A DNA stretch of 64,000 nt from Mycolicibacterium tusciae. Lineage in GTDB: Bacteria > Actinomycetota > Actinomycetes > Mycobacteriales > Mycobacteriaceae. A program made the position numbers and the translations under genes. Positions 18,179 to 26,653 of this stretch are shown in pieces (position 1 is the stretch's first letter; every line of letters begins with the position of its first letter). The notes under the pieces were generated by a model. The model searched no databases and had not been told where the DNA came from. It saw nothing but the letters and a program-made list of their open reading frames with translations. The DNA lies in contig NZ_MVIM01000011.1 in the NCBI RefSeq assembly GCF_002086795.1, positions 1 to 64,000 on the forward strand, written 5' to 3'.

Positions 18179-18948
18179 CCACGGTTGCCGCCGGCCGGGC
18201 GCTATCGGACCGGTTCCGGCTCGACGACAAGGTCGTCGTCGTCACCGGGGCCTCCTCGGGCCTCGGGGTCGCCTTCGCCCATGCGTGCGCCGAAGCGGGC
18301 GCAGACATCGTCGCCGTCGGACGTCGTCGGGACCGACTGGAACAGACCGTCGAACTCGTCGGCGCCGCGGGCCGTGAGGGCCTCGCCGTGGCTGTCGACG
18401 TGGCCGCGGCCGACGGCTGCCGCTCTGTCGTCGACGCCGCAGTAGGCCGATTCGGCCGCATCGACGTGTTGGTGAACAACGCCGGCGTCGAGGACCACGC
18501 CCCCGCGTCACGGCTGGCAGTCGAGGACTTCCGCCGGGTGCTCGACGTCAACGTCACCGCCTGTTTCGAACTCGCGCAGGGGGCGGCGGCGGTGATGCCG
18601 CGCGGATCGTCGATCGTCAACGTGGGCAGCATCATGGCCTACACCACGCTCGACATCCCGACCACGGCGTACTGCACCTCCAAGGCCGCGGTCCTGGGCC
18701 TGACCCGTTCGCTGGCTCGACAGTGGAGCGGGCGCAGGGGAATTCGCGTCAATGCGCTACTTCCCGGGTTCTTCCCGACCGACATGGTCGCCGCGTTGCC
18801 GCAAGGGCTTCTCGACGACCGGCTGCCGATGGGGCGGATGGGTGATCCGGACGAACTGGCCGCCGCGCTGGTCTTCCTCGCCTCGGACGCGAGCAGTTAC
18901 ATGACCGGCAGCGAGTTGACCGTCGACGGCGGCATGCGCCTCACCTGA
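18175..18948 (+). CDS. Short-chain dehydrogenase/reductase
   Basis: 257 aa. Classical SDR with TGASSGLG near residue 24, NNAGVED, and catalytic Tyr/Lys in TTAYCTSKAAVLG; the C-terminus ends TGSELTVDGGMRL. It overlaps the hydrolase stop by four bases. In the mymA comparison it takes the place of SadH. It could oxidise the alcohol released by the hydrolase or form the monooxygenase substrate. Substrate unknown. Confidence 0.88.
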   Translation: MTTVAAGRALSDRFRLDDKVVVVTGASSGLGVAFAHACAEAGADIVAVGRRRDRLEQTVELVGAAGREGLAVAVDVAAADGCRSVVDAAVGRFGRIDVLVNNAGVEDHAPASRLAVEDFRRVLDVNVTACFELAQGAAAVMPRGSSIVNVGSIMAYTTLDIPTTAYCTSKAAVLGLTRSLARQWSGRRGIRVNALLPGFFPTDMVAALPQGLLDDRLPMGRMGDPDELAAALVFLASDASSYMTGSELTVDGGMRLT

Positions 18949-18993
18949 GTACTTCATCAAAGACAAACTCAAGAGCAAACCGGAGCACCCATC

Positions 18994-20358
18994 ATGACGA
19001 TCATCGCGCCCCTCGATGCCATGTTCCTGGCGTCCGAAACCCGTGAGCACCCAATGCATGTCGGCGGGCTACATATCTTCCGGCTGCCCGAAGACGCCCC
19101 GGCCGACTACGTGCAGACGCTGCACCAACGGCTGCTCGAATGCACCGAACTGGCCCCCATGTATCGGCGCAAGCCGTCCTGGCCCGGCGCGCTCGGTGCG
19201 GTGCGGTGGACCGACGACGAGGACGTCGACCTGGACTACCACGTGCGGCACTCTGCGCTGCCACGTCCCGGCCGGGTCCGCGAACTGCTCGCCCTGGTGT
19301 CCCGGTTGCACGGCACGCTGCTCGACCGGCACCGTCCGCTGTGGGAGTTCCATTTGATCGAGGGACTGGACGACAACCGATTCGCCGTCTACGCCAAGGT
19401 CCACCATGCGCTAACCGACGGGGTGAACGCGGTCCGCAACACGAGGCGCATGCTCTCAGTGAAACCCACTGGCCGGCTAGGCGCGCTGTGGTCGCCGGGG
19501 CCGCGGCCCACCGTGGCGGTGGACGCGCCCGTCGCGGTTTCCGCCGCGCCGCTGGCCCGGGCTGGGGCACTGGCCACCAACATCGGGGGCGTATTGCCCA
19601 CCGTCGCCGACGTCGCGGTGAAGGGGGTTCGTAATCCCGATGCCGCGCTGCCGTTCAGCGCACCCAAGACCGTGCTGAACCGGCCGCTGACGGGTGCCCG
19701 CCGTTTCGCGGCCCAATCCTGGTCGATCGAGCGGATCAAGCTGGTGGCCAAGCGGTATGACGCCACCCTCAACGACGTCGTGCTGGCGATGTGTTCGGGA
19801 GCGCTTCGCGCGTACCTGCATACCGAGGACCGGTTGCCGTTGAAGTCACTGGTGGCCGCCGTGCCGGTCGCGCTGCCACGCACCGACGTTGACGGTAACG
19901 CGGTGACGATGGTGCTGTGCCGGCTGGCCAGTGACATCGCCGATCCCGGCGAGCGACTCGGCCGCATTCAGGCGTCGATGCTCGCGGCCAAGCAGACGAT
20001 GCAGGGACGCACTCCGCTGCAGTTGTCGACGATCGGCATGTTGACGTCGTTCGGACCGACCGCCCTCAATGCGATGCCAGGGTTCGGCTCGGCCGCGCCG
20101 CCGCCATACAACGTGGTGATCTCGAATGTGCCCGGTCCGCGGGAGCGGTTGTACTGGCAGGGGGCCGAATTGGAGGGGTGGTATCCGGTGTCGATGCCGA
20201 TCGAGGGGCAGTCGCTGAACATCACCGTGCTCAGCTACGGGAACAACCTGGAGTTCGGGTTGATCGGCTGCCGACGAAACGTTGCGCACTTGCAGCGGTT
20301 GCTCGGCCACCTCGAGGACAGCCTCGCGGCGCTGGAAGCCGGCGGACCCGCCACTTAG
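18994..20358 (+). CDS. Wax ester synthase / diacylglycerol acyltransferase (WS/DGAT)
   Basis: 454 aa, typical size for the family. The N-terminus reads PLDAMFLASETREHPMHVG, and the active-site motif is HHALTDG (His137-Gly143), matching HHxxxDG. The C-terminal family stretch is NVVISNVPGPRERLYW. It should esterify a fatty acyl-CoA to an alcohol or diacylglycerol, so alcohols from the upstream genes could be substrates. Rv3087/Rv3088 hold this position in the mymA operon. GGAG precedes the ATG by about ten bases, after a 45-bp gap. Confidence 0.9.
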   Translation: MTIIAPLDAMFLASETREHPMHVGGLHIFRLPEDAPADYVQTLHQRLLECTELAPMYRRKPSWPGALGAVRWTDDEDVDLDYHVRHSALPRPGRVRELLALVSRLHGTLLDRHRPLWEFHLIEGLDDNRFAVYAKVHHALTDGVNAVRNTRRMLSVKPTGRLGALWSPGPRPTVAVDAPVAVSAAPLARAGALATNIGGVLPTVADVAVKGVRNPDAALPFSAPKTVLNRPLTGARRFAAQSWSIERIKLVAKRYDATLNDVVLAMCSGALRAYLHTEDRLPLKSLVAAVPVALPRTDVDGNAVTMVLCRLASDIADPGERLGRIQASMLAAKQTMQGRTPLQLSTIGMLTSFGPTALNAMPGFGSAAPPPYNVVISNVPGPRERLYWQGAELEGWYPVSMPIEGQSLNITVLSYGNNLEFGLIGCRRNVAHLQRLLGHLEDSLAALEAGGPAT

Positions 20359-20361
20359 CAT

Positions 20362-21306
20362 TCAGTCAGTTGCCGGGGTCAGGTCGGGCAGCTGCCAGGT
20401 TCCGTCGAGGATTGCGGCGCGTGGCCGGTAAAGCCGGACCAGGAAGTTCCATCCTTCGGGTGTCGCGATGGTGTTGGGTTTGTCGCCGGATCCGTTGGGG
20501 TCGAACCGGACTGTGACCGAGCCGTCCGGATTCTTGATGCCGGTGACGCTGTTGACGGTGTACTGATCGTGTTCGTTCGGCTCGAAAAATCCCCGTGCGT
20601 TGTAGACCGAGACCGACCAGAATCCATCGACCGGAACATCACGCAACGTCAGCGTCTGGACGTGGTCAGACGGCGCCGGGTCGACGCCGATATAGGTGGC
20701 TTCCTCGGTCGGGAGTCCACCCCATCCGGCGGCTGTCCCGATGAGGTGGCGGATGGGGTCGACCTGATCGCGGGCACCGAAGGTGCGATCGAAAGCGTGC
20801 AGGCCCTTGGCCAGCGCGAGTAACGCATCGCGGGTGGCGTCCATGCTCGCGGCGTCGTAGTCGGGGTACCCGAACGGTTTGCCGGAGCCGGATTCGAGTT
20901 TCAGTGCGTCCTGAAGTTGGGCGACTTCGGCGAGGTCGCCCTCGTCGAGGGGGTTGACGAGGATGCGCACGGCCACAAGCACGTACGGCGTGTGGAACTG
21001 ATCTACGGTGAGTCGGTAGGTGCCGGCGTCGTGGTATACGGCGTTGATGAAATGGTCTTGGTTGACGATCATCGCCGAGAGATAGCGTTCGCCGGAGTCG
21101 GGAAGTGTCAAGGCGGCGCCGGCGGATATGTCAACGATCGCGAAGCTGTAAAGGGTGTCGCGATTGAGGCGGATCACGGTCTGTTGGTCGACGGGGGCAG
21201 GTTCGCGATTGTGCCGGAATGTGTCGATCCCGCCTGCATCCCTCTGGATGTCGGCGAACATTCGGTCGGTCTCTGCTCGGACGAAATTGTCGACGTTGAC
21301 GTGCAT
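20362..21306 (-). CDS. DUF1254/DUF1214-type protein
   Basis: 314 aa, ATG 21306. It has features of DUF1254 (NRDTLYSFAIVDISAGAAL, and YLSAMIVNQDHF) followed by the beta-rich DUF1214 region (FWSVSVYNARGFFEPNEHD, then GWNFLVRLYRP at the C-terminus). Function is unknown; these proteins are often found near lipid or sterol genes. No signal peptide. It is convergent with the WS/DGAT gene (three-base gap) and has its own promoter region, which contains a GCGCATG inverted repeat. A second DUF1214-type protein is encoded at 58464. Confidence 0.8.
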   Translation of the reverse strand: MHVNVDNFVRAETDRMFADIQRDAGGIDTFRHNREPAPVDQQTVIRLNRDTLYSFAIVDISAGAALTLPDSGERYLSAMIVNQDHFINAVYHDAGTYRLTVDQFHTPYVLVAVRILVNPLDEGDLAEVAQLQDALKLESGSGKPFGYPDYDAASMDATRDALLALAKGLHAFDRTFGARDQVDPIRHLIGTAAGWGGLPTEEATYIGVDPAPSDHVQTLTLRDVPVDGFWSVSVYNARGFFEPNEHDQYTVNSVTGIKNPDGSVTVRFDPNGSGDKPNTIATPEGWNFLVRLYRPRAAILDGTWQLPDLTPATD

Positions 21307-21320
21307 TCCACAAGTATCTC

Positions 21321-21339
21321 GCGCATGTTCGACATGCGC
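21321..21339. promoter_or_regulatory. Inverted repeat upstream of the DUF1254/DUF1214 gene
   Basis: GCGCATG-TTCGA-CATGCGC, a perfect seven-base inverted repeat, centred about 24 bases upstream of ATG 21306. It could be an operator, or a hairpin ending transcription of the facing ipdC operon; it lacks a T-tract. Confidence 0.4.
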
Positions 21340-21389
21340 CCGCAGAATTACCGAACACCATCAGCGTGCGGTGCGTGCCTCCGGCTGCA

Positions 21390-22454
21390 TTACGACTGAA
21401 TGAAGGAAGAGGCTTCGGTCAGGTGCTTCACGGCGTCGCCGACGATCGACTCGACCAGTTCGGCGCATGACGGCAGGTCGCTCAGGATGCCCGCGACCTG
21501 GCCCGAAGCCAGCACACCCGCGTCGGTGTTGCCTTCCACGAGGCCGGCCTTCAGCAGCATCGGGGTGTTGGCCGCCATGACGACCTGCGCCCACGTGAGT
21601 TCCTTGCCGTGCCGCATCTCCAGGCCGTCGCTGATCATCGAACGCCATGTCATGCCGGACATCTTCTTGAACTTCTGCGCGTTGCGGACCGCCGCGGCGA
21701 AGCCCCGCAGGCGCGAAGCGCTTTCGAGTTTCTCCACGAGCCCGGTACGCAGCACCCGGTGCGGCATACCGTCGACCCGCGTCGATACGACGGTGCCGTC
21801 CAGTGCCGCCTCGAGGTACCGCTGCTTGACCGCGTCGGGCACCGTCGAATCCGACGTCAGGAGGAACCTCGTGCCCATCGCGACGCCGGCCGCGCCGTAC
21901 GACAGCGCCGCGGCGAGTCCGCGGCCGTCGAAGAATCCGCCCGCCGCGACGACGGGAATGTCGACCGCATCCAGCACCGACGGCAGCAGCAGCGTGGTGG
22001 CGATCGGACCGGTGTGGCCGCCACCCTCGCCGCCCTGGACGATCACCGCGTCGGCACCCCAACCGGCCACCTTCTTGGCGTGCTTCGCCAGGCCGACCGA
22101 CGGAATCACCACCACCCCGGCGTCTTTCAGCTTCGCGATCAGGTCGGGTTTGGGCGCCAGCGCAAACGAGGCCACCCGCACGCCTTCGCGGATCAGCAGG
22201 TCGATTCGCTCATTCGCGTCACCGGCGTCGGCCCTGATGTTGATGCCGAACGGCTTGTCGGTGGTGGCCTTCACTTTCGCGACGGCGGTCGCCAGCTCCT
22301 CGAGGGTCATGGTCGCCGATGCCAGGATGCCGAGCCCACCGGCATTGGAGGTCGCCGCCACCAGCCGCGCACCCGCCACCCAGCCCATGCCGGTCTGCAC
22401 CACCGGATGCTCGATGCCGACCAGCTCGGTCAGCGGAGTGCGCAGCTTGACCAT
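21390..22454 (-). CDS. ipdC: IpdC, nitronate-monooxygenase-family flavoprotein
   Basis: 354 aa FMN protein with the 2-nitropropane dioxygenase fold: GIEHPVVQTGMGWVAG at the N-terminus, then VIVQGGEGGGHTGP and IPVVAAGGFFDGRGLAAAL for phosphate binding. The order ipdA-ipdB-ipdC matches Rv3551-Rv3553. IpdC acts in ring-C/D catabolism on a CoA thioester intermediate; its family label of nitronate monooxygenase does not describe its pathway role. ATG 22454 overlaps the ipdB stop by one base (TAATG). Confidence 0.92.
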   Translation of the reverse strand: MVKLRTPLTELVGIEHPVVQTGMGWVAGARLVAATSNAGGLGILASATMTLEELATAVAKVKATTDKPFGINIRADAGDANERIDLLIREGVRVASFALAPKPDLIAKLKDAGVVVIPSVGLAKHAKKVAGWGADAVIVQGGEGGGHTGPIATTLLLPSVLDAVDIPVVAAGGFFDGRGLAAALSYGAAGVAMGTRFLLTSDSTVPDAVKQRYLEAALDGTVVSTRVDGMPHRVLRTGLVEKLESASRLRGFAAAVRNAQKFKKMSGMTWRSMISDGLEMRHGKELTWAQVVMAANTPMLLKAGLVEGNTDAGVLASGQVAGILSDLPSCAELVESIVGDAVKHLTEASSFIQS

Positions 22455-23197
22455 TATCGTATTTCCTTGTCCCGTAGCGACTTCGGATCAATGACCTCGC
22501 GGATCAGCTTCTGTTCCTCTTCGGTGGGCAGCCGTGTCGTATCGGCCTCCCCGAGGCCGTGCACCTCGAAAGAGGTGTTCTCGGCGACCTGCTCGGCCTC
22601 GACGCCGGGGTGCAGCGACACCGCGCGCATCTGGTGGTCGGGTCCGTTGAAATCGAAGACTCCGAGGTTGGAAACCACCCGAAAAACGTTGACGAACCGG
22701 TAGGCGGGGTTGTCGGGATCGACTTTGTCCCAGCCGATTCCGGATACTATGTCGACGGAATCGCCGAACACCCGCTTGGAGTGATTGCCAACCCAGTAGC
22801 TCGTCGCATGGTTGATGGTGTTCCCGGGAGCGCCGCGCACGCCGAACATCTGGCGGGTCGGATGCTGCAGCGGGCCGAACGCCGACAAATTCTGATTGCC
22901 GTAGCGGTCAACCTGATTGGCACCCATGACGACATGGCGCCTACCCCAGGCCAGCGTCTCGAAGACACGGCCGAACGGCATCCAGCCCTCGATCGCCCCG
23001 GCCGCACCGAGCGCGGGGGTATCGGCCAGCAGCCGGGCCTCTCCGTCGGTCAGCAGGATGTCGGGGGAGAAGGTCAGGCGCGCCAGCCGGGCCCCGATCG
23101 ACACCATGTTCGCCATCGGGCTGACCATGATCTCGCCTGCGTCGCGGAACAATTCGGCGCACGCGACGGCGCATACCTCGGCACGGGTCACTGACAT
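22454..23197 (-). CDS. ipdB: IpdB, CoA-transferase-like ring hydrolase beta subunit
   Basis: 247 aa, class I CoA-transferase beta fold: RAEVCAVACAELFRDAGEI, then DILLTDGEARLLADTPALG. IpdA and IpdB form a heteromeric hydrolase that opens ring C of COCHEA-CoA. Start chosen at ATG 23197, in TGATG with the ipdA stop, because the M. tuberculosis protein also begins MS-TRAEVC; a GTG one codon upstream (23200) is the alternative. Confidence 0.93.
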   Translation of the reverse strand: MSVTRAEVCAVACAELFRDAGEIMVSPMANMVSIGARLARLTFSPDILLTDGEARLLADTPALGAAGAIEGWMPFGRVFETLAWGRRHVVMGANQVDRYGNQNLSAFGPLQHPTRQMFGVRGAPGNTINHATSYWVGNHSKRVFGDSVDIVSGIGWDKVDPDNPAYRFVNVFRVVSNLGVFDFNGPDHQMRAVSLHPGVEAEQVAENTSFEVHGLGEADTTRLPTEEEQKLIREVIDPKSLRDKEIR

Positions 23198-24072
23198 CAC
23201 TGGCTCTCTCCAAACTTCCGCACGGCGGCCTGATAGTCGGCCTCACTGCCGGACAGATACGTCGTGACGAAGTCTTGCCACGTTTCGTCGGAACCCGCCG
23301 CCTCGGCGTAATGCCGCTGGAACTTCTCGTCGCGGCGGTAGTCGGGTTCGGCCGTGGTGAAGTGAGCACCGTTGGGTGCCTCGACCACGGTGTCGACCAT
23401 CATCCGATTGATCAGCAGGGCCTGCGGCGGCACCGCCTTGATCAACTCCTCCGTCGGCACCACCCGCTCGACGGACAAGAGCCGCTGCTGCGCTGCCATC
23501 AGGAACAGGTCGTCGAAATACGGGTCGATGCCGGTGTATGCGGCATTGCCGTGGGCGTCACCGAGATTCATGTGGACTAATGCGGCGTCGAGGTTCAGCG
23601 CCGGCATGGCGATCAGTTCCTCGAAGCCATTTCCTGTGGGGTAGGGCGACTTCACCGTCTTGAGCTCGTCGCCCCAGAACGCGCGGACGTCGCTGCCCAG
23701 CCCGGCGCGGATCGGCAGGAACGGCAGGCGCTGTGCGGCGGCCTGCAGACCGCAGCGCACCATGCCCTCGTCCATCTCGCGGGCCTCGATGGCGCCGCTG
23801 GTGCGGGCCTTGGCGAACCACGGGTCATAGAACGGTGGTGAGTCCAACGACACGAAGCCGTAGTAGACGCGCTTGACCTTGCCTGCCGAGCACAGCAGGC
23901 CGAGGTCGGGACCGCCGTAGGTGACGACCGTCAGGTCCTTCACGTCGGTGCGCAGCAGCGCGCGAACGAACGCCATCGGCTTGCGCCGCGACCCCCAGCC
24001 GCCGATGCCGATGGTCATACCGCTCTCGATGGACGAGACGGCCTCGTCCAAAGTTGTTCTCTTGTCGCTCAT
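23197..24072 (-). CDS. ipdA: IpdA, CoA-transferase-like ring hydrolase alpha subunit
   Basis: 291 aa (292 in M. tuberculosis), class I CoA-transferase alpha fold with TIGIGGWGSRRKPMAFVRAL at residues about 23-42 and VTYGGPDLGLL. With IpdB it performs the hydrolytic opening of the last steroid ring, not CoA transfer. The ATG at 24072 overlaps the echA20 stop by four bases, which sets the start. Confidence 0.94.
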   Translation of the reverse strand: MSDKRTTLDEAVSSIESGMTIGIGGWGSRRKPMAFVRALLRTDVKDLTVVTYGGPDLGLLCSAGKVKRVYYGFVSLDSPPFYDPWFAKARTSGAIEAREMDEGMVRCGLQAAAQRLPFLPIRAGLGSDVRAFWGDELKTVKSPYPTGNGFEELIAMPALNLDAALVHMNLGDAHGNAAYTGIDPYFDDLFLMAAQQRLLSVERVVPTEELIKAVPPQALLINRMMVDTVVEAPNGAHFTTAEPDYRRDEKFQRHYAEAAGSDETWQDFVTTYLSGSEADYQAAVRKFGESQ

Positions 24073-24821
24073 TTGCCCTTCTTCGTCCCCGCGAACGCGT
24101 CGCGGTGCTCGTCGGCCACGCCTGCGAGATTGAGCTCGAACGTGAAGCCCTGTTCCATGCGGTAACTCGAGTTCACCCTCTGCACATCGATGAGGTTCAA
24201 CGCTTCCTTGGCCGCGCGGATGACGCGGGTGTCCTTGGCGGCGATGTCGCGTGCCACCCGCAGTGCGGCCTCGTCGAGATCGTCGCGCGGTACGACCTCG
24301 TGCACCGAACCGAAGTGGTGCAGAGTCGCGGCGTCGACGGTGGCCGCGGTGAAGAACAGCCGTCGCATCATGTGCTGCGGCACCAGTCGCGACAGGTGCG
24401 TCGCCGCACCCAGGGCCCCGCGCTCGACCTCGGGCAGGCCGAAGGTCGCGTCGTCGGACGCGACGATGACGTCTGCATTGCCGACCAGCCCGATGCCGCC
24501 GCCGACGCAAAAGCCGTTGACCGCGGCGACCACGGGCACCTCGCACTCGTACACGGCGCGGAACGCGTGGAAGCAACCGCGGTTGGCGTCGATGAGCGCG
24601 GTGAAGCCCTCGGTGTTCTGCATCTCCTTGATGTCCACACCCGCGTTGAAGCCGCGGCCCTCGGCGCGCAGGATCACGACGTGGGTGCTGTGGTCGCGGC
24701 CGGCCGCGGTGATCGCGTCGCCGAGTTCGAACCAGCCGCGCGATGGAATCGCGTTGACCTTCGGATAGTCCACGGTGACCGAGACGATGCCCGGTTCGAC
24801 CGTCTTGGTGGTGATCGTCAT
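24069..24821 (-). CDS. echA20: Enoyl-CoA hydratase-family ring-D hydrolase EchA20
   Basis: 250 aa crotonase-fold protein. The oxyanion-hole region is NGFCVGGGIGLVGNADVI, and RAEGRGFNAGVDIKEMQN precedes it. EchA20 (Rv3550) catalyses hydrolytic opening of ring D in HIP-CoA catabolism. It is the first gene of the minus-strand operon echA20-ipdA-ipdB-ipdC. A GAGG ribosome site lies about eight bases before ATG 24821. Longer readings to 25142 run through the divergent promoter and are rejected. Confidence 0.93.
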   Translation of the reverse strand: MTITTKTVEPGIVSVTVDYPKVNAIPSRGWFELGDAITAAGRDHSTHVVILRAEGRGFNAGVDIKEMQNTEGFTALIDANRGCFHAFRAVYECEVPVVAAVNGFCVGGGIGLVGNADVIVASDDATFGLPEVERGALGAATHLSRLVPQHMMRRLFFTAATVDAATLHHFGSVHEVVPRDDLDEAALRVARDIAAKDTRVIRAAKEALNLIDVQRVNSSYRMEQGFTFELNLAGVADEHRDAFAGTKKGK

Positions 24822-24855
24822 GCGGATACCTCGGTTACTCTGGGGGTCTCTACCT

Positions 24856-24871
24856 AAGCAAGCACTTGCTT
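24856..24871. promoter_or_regulatory. KstR2 operator between echA20 and the SDR operon
   Basis: AAGCAAG-CA-CTTGCTT, a seven-base perfect inverted repeat that contains the KstR2 consensus AnCAAGnnCTTGnT (24857-24870). It sits in the 64-bp divergent gap and should control both directions. It is a closer match to perfect symmetry than the site at 8048. Confidence 0.93.
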
Positions 24872-24873
24872 GG

Positions 24874-24879
24874 TACGCT
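24874..24879 (+). promoter_or_regulatory. Predicted -10 element of leaderless SDR promoter
   Basis: TACGCT ends six bases before GTG 24886. It is two bases downstream of the KstR2 palindrome, so a bound repressor would block polymerase. Confidence 0.6.
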
Positions 24880-24885
24880 AGCACA

Positions 24886-25659
24886 GTGACCGACCGCCCA
24901 GAGATAGTCCTCGGACTCAATGACAGGGTCGTCCTGGTGACCGGAGGAGTTCGCGGCGTCGGCGCGGGCATCAGCTCTGTGTTCGCCGCCCAAGGTGCGA
25001 CCGTGGTGACGTGTGCCCGCAGGCCGGTAGAGGGGTCGCCGTACGAATTCCACAGCTGCGACGTTCGCGACGACGAGTCGGTGGCGGCGTTGATCGACGC
25101 GATCACGAGCCGCCACGGGCGCCTGGACGTCGTCGTCAACAATGCGGGCGGATCGCCCTATGTGCTGGCCGCGGAGTCGTCGGCGAAGTTCAACACGAAG
25201 ATCGTCGAGCTCAACCTGCTCGGACCCCTTTCCGTGTCTATCCACGCGAACGCGGTGATGCAGGAGCAGGCCCAGGGCGGCTCGATCATCAACATCGCCA
25301 GCGTCAGTGGGCGCAGGCCGACACCCGGAACCGCACCGTACGGCGCGGCCAAGGCGGGCATGGAGAGCATCACCGCCACCCTGGCCGTCGAATGGGCGCC
25401 GAAGGTGCGGGTGAACTCGGTGGTCGTCGGGATGGTGGAAACCGAGCAATCCGAATTGTTTTACGGCGACGCCGATTCCATCGCGGCCATCTCCAAGAAC
25501 GTCCCGCTGGGACGGCTCGCCAAACCGGACGACGTCGGCTGGGCCGCCGCGTTCTTGGCCTCCGACGCGGCGTCCTACATCAGCGGCGCCTCCATCGAGG
25601 TGCATGGTGGCGGCGAACCTCCGCACTACCTGGCAACCACCTCTGCTGACATCAAGTAA
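24886..25659 (+). CDS. SDR oxidoreductase (Rv3549c-like) of the KstR2 regulon
   Basis: 257 aa (Rv3549c is 259). Nucleotide motif TGGVRGVGAG about residues 21-30, NNAGGSPY, and the catalytic pair in APYGAAKAGMES. Start is GTG 24886 directly after the KstR2 operator, with no ribosome site, so probably leaderless. Role in ring-C/D degradation is inferred from regulation and conservation; the substrate has not been assigned from sequence. Confidence 0.9.
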   Translation: MTDRPEIVLGLNDRVVLVTGGVRGVGAGISSVFAAQGATVVTCARRPVEGSPYEFHSCDVRDDESVAALIDAITSRHGRLDVVVNNAGGSPYVLAAESSAKFNTKIVELNLLGPLSVSIHANAVMQEQAQGGSIINIASVSGRRPTPGTAPYGAAKAGMESITATLAVEWAPKVRVNSVVVGMVETEQSELFYGDADSIAAISKNVPLGRLAKPDDVGWAAAFLASDAASYISGASIEVHGGGEPPHYLATTSADIK

Positions 25660-25692
25660 CGCATTCTTCGAACAACTGAGGAGATAAGAGAT

Positions 25693-26598
25693 ATGGGACT
25701 GCTCGACGGCCGCGTGGTCATCGTGACGGGTGCAGGCGGCGGCATTGGGCGCGCACATGCGCTGGCGTTCGCCGCCGAGGGTGCGCGAGTGGTGGTCAAC
25801 GACATCGGTGTGGGGCTGGACGGCTCGCCCGCGGGCGGCGGTAGCGCGGCACAGGGCGTGGTCGACGAAATCACCGCTGCCGGAGGCGAAGCCGTGACCA
25901 GCGGCGCCAACGTCGCGGACTGGGCACACGCCGAAGGCTTGATCCAGACTGCCGTCGACTCGTTCGGCGGGCTCGACGTACTTGTGAACAACGCCGGCAT
26001 CGTCCGCGACCGGATGTTCGCCAACACCAGTGAGGAAGAGTTCGACGCCGTCGTCGCGGTGCACCTCAAGGGGCACTTCGCGACCATGCGCCATGCCGGC
26101 GCCTACTGGCGCGCCCTGTCCAAGGCCGGCAACGCCGTCGACGCGCGCATCATCAACACCAGCTCCGGTGCCGGCCTGCAAGGCAGTGTGGGACAGGCCA
26201 ATTACAGTGCGGCCAAGGCGGGAATCGCGGCCATGACGCTCGTCGCGTCCGCGGAGATGGGCCGCTACGGAGTCACCGTGAACGCCATTGCGCCGTCAGC
26301 CAGGACCCGTATGACCGAGACGGTGTTCGCGGAGATGATGTCCACCCAGGACAAGGAATTCGACGCGATGGCACCGGAAAACGTTTCGCCACTCGTGGTT
26401 TGGCTTGGCAGTGTCGAGTCCAAGGACGTCACTGGCAAGATGTTCGAGGTCGAGGGCGGCATCATCCGCGTCGCCGAGGGCTGGGCCCACGGCCCACAGA
26501 TCGACAAGGGCGCGCGCTGGGATCCGGCGGAGCTCGGTCCCGTCGTCGGCAAACTGCTGGCCCAGGCGCGCCCACCCGTGCCGGTCTACGGGGCCTGA
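25693..26598 (+). CDS. SDR oxidoreductase (Rv3548c-like, 17beta-HSD4-type)
   Basis: 301 aa (Rv3548c is 304). It resembles the dehydrogenase half of multifunctional peroxisomal enzymes: GAGGGIGRAHALAFAAEGA, then an insertion VGLDGSPAGGGSAAQ, with catalytic NYSAAKAGIAAM. Such enzymes oxidise 3-hydroxyacyl-CoA. GAGGAG lies about ten bases before ATG, 33 bases after the preceding SDR gene, so the two are probably one transcript under KstR2. Confidence 0.9.
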   Translation: MGLLDGRVVIVTGAGGGIGRAHALAFAAEGARVVVNDIGVGLDGSPAGGGSAAQGVVDEITAAGGEAVTSGANVADWAHAEGLIQTAVDSFGGLDVLVNNAGIVRDRMFANTSEEEFDAVVAVHLKGHFATMRHAGAYWRALSKAGNAVDARIINTSSGAGLQGSVGQANYSAAKAGIAAMTLVASAEMGRYGVTVNAIAPSARTRMTETVFAEMMSTQDKEFDAMAPENVSPLVVWLGSVESKDVTGKMFEVEGGIIRVAEGWAHGPQIDKGARWDPAELGPVVGKLLAQARPPVPVYGA

Positions 26599-26653
26599 TC
26601 GCCGCCGATTGCGCCGAAACGCCGTGCGATAGCGCGCCGCCTTCCATGATGGA

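Noticed and set aside
25665..25685. Possible KstR site (TTCGAACAACTGAG) before the second SDR gene
   Set aside because: The second half-site reads CTG instead of GTT, so it fails the consensus; the gene is better explained by read-through from the KstR2 promoter.
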